Source: an uncultured Collinsella sp.
GTDB lineage: Bacteria > Actinomycetota > Coriobacteriia > Coriobacteriales > Coriobacteriaceae
Assembly: GCA_900549555.1 (NCBI GenBank)
Contig: UROO01000020.1
Coordinates: 1 to 26,172 of the forward strand
Reading direction: 5' to 3'
Length of the DNA stretch: 26,172 bases
Each line of letters begins with the position of its first letter. Position 1 is the first letter of the stretch. The notes below the pieces were generated by a model that was not told where the DNA came from, did not search any database, and saw only the letters and a program-made list of their open reading frames with translations. This document shows, in pieces, positions 13,526 to 20,130 of the stretch. A program made the position numbers and the translations under genes.

Positions 13526-15137
13526 TCTCTGCGTAAGAACAATAATCAAGAATCCAAAGTATATAACCTATCTTCTAATGTGCCTGCTCTCGCTTGTGGT
13601 TGGTCTCGCAATTCCTTTTCTGACGGGGCAACTGGTCAACAACTTTGTCGGTGTCGCGCGAGATGGGGAAAGCGTAATCGCCATCGGCGCTGAGATAGCA
13701 GCGCTGGGTATTGTACGAGCCGGTTTGAATTGCGTCAGTGAGCTGGTCTATGTCGATCTGCAAACACATGTGGGATTTGCATTGAATGAAGAGGTGATAA
13801 GTCACGTTCAAAGGCTACCACGGGCCTTCTTTTCTAATTTTGATGCCTCATATTACAACCAACAGATTAATCATGACGCTAACGATTTGGTGATATTTGT
13901 TATAAACGCAAGTGTCCAAAGCGTGAGCAATATAGTGACGTTGCTTGTGGTGTTTGTTGTCCTGGCGACCATAAACGGTCACCTGGCAATGCTTTGTATG
14001 GCTCTGGGCATAATAGGTGGCGCGGTCTATTCGCTTTTCAAAAAGTGTTTGTTCGCAAGAAGTTTCGAGGCTCAAGAGCAGGAGGCTCGATTCTTTTCCG
14101 ATCTGGAGAAGCAGCTTAGCAACGCACAATTTATCCGCAGACATGTTCTATTCGAGGTTTTCAAGCAAAGGCTTGAGCACTCTTTTGCAGAGCTATATCG
14201 TTTCGTTTATCAGAACCAGCAAATTAATGCGACCTTTACGTTTGCCAACACTGCCGTCACATCTTTGGCACAGGGTGGAATCTTGATTCTGGGCGCAAAG
14301 GAAGTTCTCGACGGCAATTTGCTGCCCGGCTATCTTATGACGGCGCTAAGCTATTACTCCTATTATTCTTCGGCTATTGAATTCTTCCTTGCGCTGGGCA
14401 AGGACTATCAAACGTCAAAGGTATCCTACGAGCGTTTGCGGCGCTTGCTGGACATGCCCGAGGACTCAAACGGGGACATTATCCTCGATGATGTTTACGA
14501 GGTGAACTGTTCCGAGCTGGCATATAGCTATCCGGGGTCTGTAAAGACCGCGTTCGGAGACATTCGGGCTTCTTTAGAAAAAGGAAAGGTATACGCAATC
14601 GTTGGGCCGAACGGTTCCGGTAAGAGCACGCTGCTGGATGTGATAAGCGGTTGCGATCCAGAAAACTGCAAGGGTGATATTTGGATTAACAGCAAGCCCC
14701 TGAGCTCTCTGGACCGTTATGCGCTGCGAAAGCGCAATATCGGGATTACTGAGCAGGAGCCGCCCCTGACCGAAGGGTCGATACGGGACAATTTAACTCT
14801 TTGCTGCAGAAGCGCTGAAGAGCGTGACCTTGAGAGCCTCATTGAGAGAATGGGGCTTAAAAAGATGGTCGATTCAAGTGGTGGACTTGATGTCGAGCTG
14901 GACGATAGGCAGAACAATATTTCAGGAGGGGAAAAACAGAAAATAGCGATTATTCGCCAGCTGCTGAAAAACCCGGACGTGATGATGTTTGATGAGCCGA
15001 CATCTGCACTTGACAGCCAAAGCAAGCAGGCGTTTATCGAAATCCTTAAGGAAAGAAAGGGGCGACATATCACGGTCATCGCTACGCACGACCCTGTGCT
15101 TATTTCGGCATGCGATGAAGTGATTGAAATTGCCTGA
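13518..15137 (+). CDS. ABC exporter (fused membrane and ATPase domains), no peptidase domain
   Basis: A 539-residue half-transporter likely to export the modified peptide as a homodimer. Residues 1-310 are the membrane domain with six helices (about 15-36, 54-76, 132-152, 157-176, 240-262, 270-292). Residues 325-539 are the nucleotide-binding domain: Walker A GPNGSGKST (363-371), signature ISGGEKQK (468-475), Walker B VMMFDEP with Asp492/Glu493, and switch His524. There is no N-terminal C39 peptidase, so it cannot itself cleave a leader. It starts with GTG at 13518 inside the end of the maturase gene. It is the last gene of the cluster. Confidence 0.9.
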   Translation: MFNLCVRTIIKNPKYITYLLMCLLSLVVGLAIPFLTGQLVNNFVGVARDGESVIAIGAEIAALGIVRAGLNCVSELVYVDLQTHVGFALNEEVISHVQRLPRAFFSNFDASYYNQQINHDANDLVIFVINASVQSVSNIVTLLVVFVVLATINGHLAMLCMALGIIGGAVYSLFKKCLFARSFEAQEQEARFFSDLEKQLSNAQFIRRHVLFEVFKQRLEHSFAELYRFVYQNQQINATFTFANTAVTSLAQGGILILGAKEVLDGNLLPGYLMTALSYYSYYSSAIEFFLALGKDYQTSKVSYERLRRLLDMPEDSNGDIILDDVYEVNCSELAYSYPGSVKTAFGDIRASLEKGKVYAIVGPNGSGKSTLLDVISGCDPENCKGDIWINSKPLSSLDRYALRKRNIGITEQEPPLTEGSIRDNLTLCCRSAEERDLESLIERMGLKKMVDSSGGLDVELDDRQNNISGGEKQKIAIIRQLLKNPDVMMFDEPTSALDSQSKQAFIEILKERKGRHITVIATHDPVLISACDEVIEIA

Positions 15138-15165
15138 CGGGTTAGTGGACCGCGCATATCAAATT

Positions 15166-15206
15166 CAGGGGGGGCGGGCACCGTAGCTGGCGTCCGCCCC
15201 CCCCTG
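15166..15206. terminator. GC-rich convergent hairpin
   Basis: CAGGGGGGGCGG (from 15166) pairs with CCGCCCCCCCCTG (to 15206). It lies between converging genes. The stem is strong but no clear T-run follows on either side, so termination is likely but not certain. Confidence 0.55.
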
Positions 15207-15239
15207 GCTTAGGAGGCTATAACCTGAGTGGTTTGCGAG

Positions 15240-16049
15240 CTAGCGGGCCTGCTTTACCTTGGCCGCTGCCTCGACAAACGACTTCCACAGGTTAAAGTCG
15301 GTCTCAAGCGTCATCCACGTGTACTCGGGATGCCATTGCACGCCCAGGCAGAAAGGCTGGCCTTCGACTTCGATGCACTCGGGAACGCCGTCGGTTGCCT
15401 TGGCGACCAAGCGCGTGCTTTTACCCAGACGATCGACGCAGCAGTGGTGTGCGGAGTTGGTCTGGATCAGCCTGTGCCCGCCAACCGCGCGCTCCAGCAG
15501 CGAGCCCGGCACGACCTCGACAGGATGCACAGGGTCGTTGAGCACGTGGGTATGGCGCCACTGCGTGCGGCCCTCGCGCGCGCCCAGGCTCGGCACGTCC
15601 ATGCACAGGGTGCCGCCGGTGGCGACATTGAGCAGCTGCGTGCCTCGGCAGGTGGTAAAGAGCGGCTTCTTGGCGCGAAGTACCTCGTTAACCAGCTTAA
15701 ACTCAAAACGGTCGCGAATCTCGCAGCACAGCGTGGGGTCGTAAGGACGCTCGTCGCCCCAGCGCTTGGGGTTGACGTCCGGGCCGCCGGGAATGGCGAT
15801 GCCGTCAGCGATATCGACGTAATGACGGATAACCTCAATGTCCTCGGTGATGGACATCTGCAGCGGCAGGCCGCCGGCGGCAAGAATGGCATCGACAAAT
15901 ACGCTCGCAATCTCCTCGTTGGGGGAGAGCGTCTCGCTAAAATAGGGCTTCGCTTCTTCCCAGCGTGGTGCTACCAGGATAAGCGGGCGGTCAGCGGGAT
16001 CGACGTCGACGTGCGGAGTGTAGGACGATGAGGTGCGGGTTCCGATCAT
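15240..16049 (-). CDS. Gamma-glutamyl-gamma-aminobutyrate hydrolase family protein (peptidase C26)
   Basis: A 269-residue class-I-glutamine-amidotransferase-like hydrolase. Members cleave gamma-glutamyl bonds such as gamma-glutamyl-GABA or folylpolyglutamate. Catalytic Cys134 lies in the elbow TTCRGTQLLN, and His240 with Glu242 in VQWHPEY completes the triad. IPGGPDVNP (about 86-94) is also typical. It is the last gene downstream of a polar amino acid transporter on the same strand, with an 87-base gap, suggesting that imported gamma-glutamyl compounds or glutamine-like substrates are its target (inference). The ribosome site is weak. Confidence 0.88.
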   Translation of the reverse strand: MIGTRTSSSYTPHVDVDPADRPLILVAPRWEEAKPYFSETLSPNEEIASVFVDAILAAGGLPLQMSITEDIEVIRHYVDIADGIAIPGGPDVNPKRWGDERPYDPTLCCEIRDRFEFKLVNEVLRAKKPLFTTCRGTQLLNVATGGTLCMDVPSLGAREGRTQWRHTHVLNDPVHPVEVVPGSLLERAVGGHRLIQTNSAHHCCVDRLGKSTRLVAKATDGVPECIEVEGQPFCLGVQWHPEYTWMTLETDFNLWKSFVEAAAKVKQAR

Positions 16050-16136
16050 GGGTGCGGCTTTCGAATCCGGGTGGACATGGCACAGGGGTGGCGCGGGACA
16101 AACGTTACTGATGAATTTGCCCGCGTGGCAATTGGG

Positions 16137-16901
16137 TTAGTGGCCCTTAATGGAGTTGAGGAAGTCCTGGGCGCGCTTGGTCTGGGGGTGGTCGAAGAAC
16201 TCGTCGGGTGTGCCGGTTTCCACGATCTGGCCGTCGGCCATAAACACGACGCGGTCGGCCACGCGGCGGGCGAAGTTCATCTCGTGCGTGATGACGATCA
16301 TCGTCATGCCCTGCTGGGCCAAACGCACCATGACCTCGAGCACCTCGTTGATCATCTCGGGGTCCAGCGCACTCGTGGGTTCGTCAAAAAGCATGGCCTT
16401 GGGTTGCATGGCAAGCGAACGTGCGATGGCTACACGCTGTTGCTGGCCGCCCGAGAGCTGCGCGGGCACCTTATCGGCCTGCTCGGCCACGCCCACGCGG
16501 CTCAACAGGTCCATGGCGCGCTCGCGAGCCTCCTCCTTGGAGACGCCCAGCACATCGACCGGTCCCAGCATGACGTTCTGCAGTACGGTCATATGTGCAA
16601 ACAGGTTGAACTGCTGAAATACCATGCCCAGCTCGGCACGCATGCGGGCAAGATCCTTGCCTTCCTGTGGCAGGGGCTCGCCCTCGATGAGGATCTCGCC
16701 CGAGTCGATGGTTTCCAGGCGATTGATGGTTCGGCACATGGTCGACTTGCCCGAGCCCGAGGGTCCGATCACAACGACGACCTCGCCGCGGTCGACCGAG
16801 AGATTGATGTCGTTGAGAACGTGCAGATCGCCGTAGTGCTTATCGACGTGCCTGAGCTCGATCAGCGGCTGATTGCCGGTGGAAGAGGTGCTCTGTGCCA
16901 T
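16137..16901 (-). CDS. Polar amino acid ABC transporter ATP-binding protein
   Basis: A 254-residue ATPase of the GlnQ/GluA family, energising uptake of glutamine, glutamate or similar amino acids at the inner face of the membrane. Walker A GPSGSGKST is at 46-54, the Q-loop FQQFNLF around 95-101, signature LSGGQQQR at 149-156, Walker B MLFDE at 170-174, and the switch His lies in VITHEM. Length is standard. It follows the permease gene on the minus strand with a 36-base gap. Confidence 0.95.
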   Translation of the reverse strand: MAQSTSSTGNQPLIELRHVDKHYGDLHVLNDINLSVDRGEVVVVIGPSGSGKSTMCRTINRLETIDSGEILIEGEPLPQEGKDLARMRAELGMVFQQFNLFAHMTVLQNVMLGPVDVLGVSKEEARERAMDLLSRVGVAEQADKVPAQLSGGQQQRVAIARSLAMQPKAMLFDEPTSALDPEMINEVLEVMVRLAQQGMTMIVITHEMNFARRVADRVVFMADGQIVETGTPDEFFDHPQTKRAQDFLNSIKGH

Positions 16902-16937
16902 GGTGCTCGGCTCCTTATGACTCGAAATGGTAAAGCG

Positions 16938-17771
16938 TTAGCGGATGATGGTCGCGCCGGTCTTGTGCGAAACATAGACAGCGGCCTTGTTAATCGCGAC
17001 GTTGATGAGGATGTAGATGACCGCGATCACCAGGTAGACCGATACGAGGGCGTCGTAGTTGGTAATGAGCACGCGGGCATTTTGCATGAGGTCGGGGTAG
17101 CTCACCACGTAGGCAACGGTGGTGTCCTTGACTACGACCACAAGCTGCGAAATCAAGGACGGAATGATAAACCGAATAGCCTGCGGCAACACGATTTTAA
17201 AGGTGATTTTGGCCTTGGAGAGACCGAGTGCCTGGGCTGCCTCGACCTGACCGCGCGGCACGGCATTGACGCCGGCGCGGAAAATCTCGGCCAGCACGCC
17301 GGCTGCGGCGAGCGCGACGGGAAGCGTGAGCATCCAAAACGACGGCAGTGCGATCTTGTACTGGGGCAGCACCAAAAAGAAGAAGTAGATGAACAGCAGG
17401 CTCGGTACGCCGCGGAAGAAATCGGTGAGCACGCGGCAGACCAGCTGCAGCGGCTTAATGTCGCTGGTACGGCCGAGCATAAGGGCTAAGCCCAGCACCA
17501 GCGCGATGGCGCCAGCGGTGAGTGCGACCTTGACGGTGCCCTCAAAGCCGGCAAGCAGGAACTTCCAGGTGGTGAGGTGCGTAAAGAAATACCAATAGTG
17601 AACCGAAAGCTGGCCAGTCACATAAAAGCGCTGCAACACGATGGCGACGAGCGCGGCGACGGCAACAAGCGAGATGGCGGTGCCGATGCGAATCTTGGCG
17701 CGCATCTTGGGGCCGGGAGCCTCGTAGAGCGCATCGCGCATGGTGAGCGCGGAGGTGGAGTGCTTGCTCAT
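16938..17771 (-). CDS. Amino acid ABC transporter permease (GluD-like)
   Basis: A 277-residue inner-membrane permease of the His/Glu/Gln family. It begins with a roughly 25-residue cytoplasmic tail, then a helix at 29-47 and the core helices from about 70 onward. The ATPase-docking EAA loop reads EAAQALGLSKAKITFKIVLP. It overlaps the upstream permease gene by four bases, so the two subunits are translationally coupled and form a heterodimer. The long N-terminal extension matches GluD rather than GluC of actinobacterial glutamate transporters. Confidence 0.92.
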   Translation of the reverse strand: MSKHSTSALTMRDALYEAPGPKMRAKIRIGTAISLVAVAALVAIVLQRFYVTGQLSVHYWYFFTHLTTWKFLLAGFEGTVKVALTAGAIALVLGLALMLGRTSDIKPLQLVCRVLTDFFRGVPSLLFIYFFFLVLPQYKIALPSFWMLTLPVALAAAGVLAEIFRAGVNAVPRGQVEAAQALGLSKAKITFKIVLPQAIRFIIPSLISQLVVVVKDTTVAYVVSYPDLMQNARVLITNYDALVSVYLVIAVIYILINVAINKAAVYVSHKTGATIIR

Positions 17772-18427
17772 CGGAGGATCCTCACCTTCTTATCGATGTA
17801 GTTGCCAATGTGGCTCACCACAAAGGCCGTGCCCAGGTAGCCGAGCGCCGAGATAAAGAACGCGGCGACGCCGCCGAGCGAGCGCGTGTTGATGTAGCTC
17901 ACCACGCCGGTGAGCTCCTGCGGTTGCAACGGCACCTGACTGCCGAGCGCGGTGGTGAGCATGACGGCGATAAAGAGGTTGGTCATGGGCAACACGCTCG
18001 AGCGCAGCGCCTGCGGAATCACGATCTTGGCGAGGATACGGCTGAAGCTCATGCCGAGCGAACGTGCGGCTTCGACCTGACCGACGCCGACGGTGTTGAT
18101 GCCGCTCATAAAGTTCTCGGAGCCAAAGGCCGAGCCCAAAAGAACCGTGGCGACGATAACGCAGGTGCGGTAGGGTAGGACGACCTTGAGCGGCGGCAGC
18201 GCATAGACGACGATGATGAGCAGTGCGATGCCGGGGATGTTACGGAAGACCTGGACATACAGGTCGCCAAAGACGCGCAGCGGCTTGAGCGGCGACACGC
18301 GCATCACGGTGACGGCGACGGCCAGCACCATGGCGATGGCAAACGACTCAAGCGTCATGCCCCAGGTTGCTAGCAGCGCGTCGATATAGTTCTGGCCATA
18401 GAGCGACCAGAGCTCGGAGAGACTCAT
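17768..18427 (-). CDS. Amino acid ABC transporter permease (GluC-like)
   Basis: A 219-residue membrane permease of normal family length. Helices lie at about 22-42, 60-78, 85-105, 145-165 and 185-205. The EAA loop reads EAARSLGMSFSRILAKIVIPQALR (around 120-143). It is the first permease after the binding-protein gene, separated by a hairpin that probably lowers its expression relative to the binding protein. It pairs with the permease encoded at 16938. Confidence 0.92.
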   Translation of the reverse strand: MSLSELWSLYGQNYIDALLATWGMTLESFAIAMVLAVAVTVMRVSPLKPLRVFGDLYVQVFRNIPGIALLIIVVYALPPLKVVLPYRTCVIVATVLLGSAFGSENFMSGINTVGVGQVEAARSLGMSFSRILAKIVIPQALRSSVLPMTNLFIAVMLTTALGSQVPLQPQELTGVVSYINTRSLGGVAAFFISALGYLGTAFVVSHIGNYIDKKVRILR

Positions 18428-18451
18428 GCGGACCTCCCGCCGATAAGGAAA

Positions 18452-18477
18452 GGGGCTCCCGTGTGTACGGAAGCCCC
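18452..18477 (-). terminator. Attenuator hairpin between binding protein and permease genes
   Basis: GGGGCTCCCGT (18452-18462) and ACGGAAGCCCC (18467-18477) pair with one mismatch. On the minus strand the stem is followed by TTTCCTTAT. Its position fits partial termination after the highly expressed binding protein gene. Confidence 0.7.
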
Positions 18478-18565
18478 GACAACTCAGTGAGGAAACAGTT
18501 TACCGCAATAAAGCGCATCATGCGTTTCCGTATGGTTTCGCAGCGGCCGTTACCAGGCTCGCTGC

Positions 18566-19561
18566 CTAGGCGCCGATCTCGGGCAGCTCGGGAACATTGG
18601 TGTCGCCCGTACGGTCGCCGATGCAGATCTGCCACAGCTCGGTCCAGGTGCCGTCGTCCTCGATCTTCTTAAGGAAGTCGTTAACGAAGGCGACGCCGTC
18701 GGAATCGAGCGGCAGACCGATGCCATAGGGCTCCTTGCTGCCGAAGGGCTTGCCGGCAATCTTGTACTTGCCGGGCTCGCGGACCAGGGCGCTCTGCTGC
18801 ATGTTGTTGTCGATGACGTAGGCGTCAACACGACCCTGCTGGAGTGCCTGGCGGGCCTCCTCGTCGGTCTTGAACTCCTGCTGGCTGGCCTTGGGGGCGA
18901 ACTCCTCCAGGATGGCAGGGCCGTTGGAGCCGGACTGGACGGCGACGTTCTTGTCGGCCAGGTCGTCGACGCTCTTGATGTCGTCGTTATCGGCGAGCAC
19001 CAGGATGGCCTGCTGGGTGTAGTAGTAGGGGCCGGCGAAGGAGACGAGCTTCTTGCGCTCGTCGGTAATGGTGTAGGTGGCAAAGACAGCGTCGACCTGG
19101 CCGTTCTGCAGGACAGACTCGCGCGTGTCCGAGGTCACCTGGGTGATCTCGACCTTGTTCTCGCCCAGAATGTAGTTGGACAGGAGCTGTGCGATACCGG
19201 CGTCGAAGCCGCGGGTCTGACCGTCTTTCTCGTTGAGGAGGGAGAAGAGCGTGGAGGTCTGAACGCCACCGATCTTAAAGACGCCGGCGTCCTTAACGGC
19301 CGTGGCCCAGGTGCTGGCGGCGATGGCGTCGTCATCGGCCTTGGGGCCGTTGTCGACGAGCTTGTCGAATGCCTTGGCGTCGAGCGTGGCGGAAACTTCG
19401 GTATCCTTGGAGCTCTTGGAGGAGCCGGCGGCGGAACCCTTGTCGGCCTCGGCGCTGGTGTCGGAGCAGCCGGCAAGACCAAGGCCGGCGACGGTTGCGA
19501 AGGTGGCGGCAACGAAGCCGCGGCGGTCGAGAACGACCTGCTGGGAGAGGTTCTTGCTCAT
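18566..19561 (-). CDS. Amino acid ABC transporter substrate-binding lipoprotein
   Basis: A 331-residue extracellular lipoprotein that captures an amino acid for the adjoining permeases. The signal region has a twin-arginine-like LDRRGFVAAT followed by a hydrophobic stretch and lipobox LAGC with the lipidated Cys32. A Ser/Ala-rich linker (about 33-60) precedes the bilobed domain of the SBP_bac_3 family. Recognisable segments are GFDAGIAQLLSNYI and DAVFATYTITDERKKLVSFAGPYYYTQQAILV. The ligand is probably glutamate, glutamine or a related acid, judging from the operon. AAAGG lies nine bases upstream of the start, and a good promoter is at 19605-19634. Confidence 0.93.
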   Translation of the reverse strand: MSKNLSQQVVLDRRGFVAATFATVAGLGLAGCSDTSAEADKGSAAGSSKSSKDTEVSATLDAKAFDKLVDNGPKADDDAIAASTWATAVKDAGVFKIGGVQTSTLFSLLNEKDGQTRGFDAGIAQLLSNYILGENKVEITQVTSDTRESVLQNGQVDAVFATYTITDERKKLVSFAGPYYYTQQAILVLADNDDIKSVDDLADKNVAVQSGSNGPAILEEFAPKASQQEFKTDEEARQALQQGRVDAYVIDNNMQQSALVREPGKYKIAGKPFGSKEPYGIGLPLDSDGVAFVNDFLKKIEDDGTWTELWQICIGDRTGDTNVPELPEIGA

Positions 19562-19604
19562 GGTAGAACACCTTTCTCAATAAAATCCCTAGCGGTTGAG
19601 TAGA

Positions 19605-19634
19605 GTTATACCCTATCCGGCTCAAATGGGTCAA
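19605..19634 (-). promoter_or_regulatory. Promoter of the amino acid transporter operon
   Basis: On the minus strand TTGACC (19629-19634), an 18-bp spacer and TATAAC (19605-19610), about 45 bases upstream of the binding-protein start. Confidence 0.65.
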
Positions 19635-19677
19635 CACGAAATAACTCAGAAACATACTTACCTTATGGGTTATTCTA

Positions 19678-19720
19678 CCTACCAAAAAGGGACAGGTTTA
19701 TTTTGGCAGGTTTTATCTGG
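19678..19720. repeat. GGGACA-core palindromic repeat
   Basis: CCTACCAAAA (19678-19687) and TTTTGGCAGG (19701-19710) form arms with one mismatch around AGGGACAGGTTTA. The tail TTTTATCTGGGC is shared with 730-741. It is nearly the same as the copy at 2962-2994. Confidence 0.75.
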
Positions 19721-19785
19721 GCAAACGTCGATTATTGTAGTTAAGAAAGCGTTTTGCGGACGGCGTGGTCGCTCGCTGCGGTCGC

Positions 19786-19869
19786 TATAATGGCGGCAAC
19801 GCGACGCATATATAAGTAAGGAGACCGCGTATGAACGGCTATTCGTTTTTCGCACCGACCATGACTTAG
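19786..19869 (+). pseudogene. Possible 5' remnant of a gene (12 codons) with expression signals
   Basis: TATAAT at 19786-19791 and an AAGGAG site precede ATG 19831, which opens only MNGYSFFAPTMT and then a stop overlapping a hairpin repeat. The N-terminus resembles the starts of iron-containing alcohol dehydrogenases (hydrophobic-aromatic then PT), so it may be a relic cut by the repeat. It could equally be a chance ORF or a leader peptide. Nothing homologous follows. Confidence 0.25.
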
Positions 19870-19908
19870 AACCACCACAAAGGGGACAAGCACCTTTGTG
19901 GTGGTTCT
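19868..19908. repeat. GGGGACA-core hairpin with perfect 16-bp arms
   Basis: AGAACCACCACAAAGG (19868-19883) is perfectly complementary to 19893-19908 around GGACAAGCA. The centre AAAGGGGACA links it to the hairpins at 24820 and 25252. Confidence 0.8.
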
Positions 19909-19939
19909 TGCAGATGTGGCGGCCTGCCTCTCTGTTTTG

Positions 19940-20074
19940 TCTCAATCTGTAACAGGTAGACGAGGAAATGGGTTCTAGCTGTTACAGATCGAGATTATCT
20001 CTTCAGGGGGATTCGAATGTCTCGATCTGTAACAGCTGGACGAGGATTTATCCTCTAGATGTTACAGATTGAGA
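19940..20074. repeat. Two tandem 55-bp inverted-repeat units, 80 bp apart
   Basis: Unit 1 spans 19940-19994: TCTCAATCTGTAACAG, a 23-base loop, CTGTTACAGATCGAGA. Unit 2 spans 20020-20074: TCTCGATCTGTAACAG, a loop of equal length, TGTTACAGATTGAGA. Both loops contain GACGAGGA near the left arm and TCTAG next to the right arm. The rest of 19911-20088 holds no gene. Confidence 0.85.
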
Positions 20075-20093
20075 TAATCGCGTCGCGAAAATA

Positions 20094-20130
20094 AAAACCT
20101 CCGCAGGGGTGCTTCCCTTGCGGAGGTTTT
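20094..20130 (-). terminator. Rho-independent terminator of dxs
   Basis: AAAACCTCCGCA pairs with GCGGAGGTTTT around a short GC-rich centre. On the minus strand it is followed by TTTTTATTTT, immediately after the dxs stop codon. Confidence 0.9.

Noticed and set aside
16071..17489. A 472-codon plus-strand open frame
   Set aside because: It is antisense to the amino acid transporter ATPase and permease genes. Its His/Leu/Gly-rich composition is typical of reverse-strand shadows.
19940..20074. A CRISPR array
   Set aside because: There are only two units, the repeats are internally palindromic, the spacing does not fit repeat-spacer units, and there are no cas genes.
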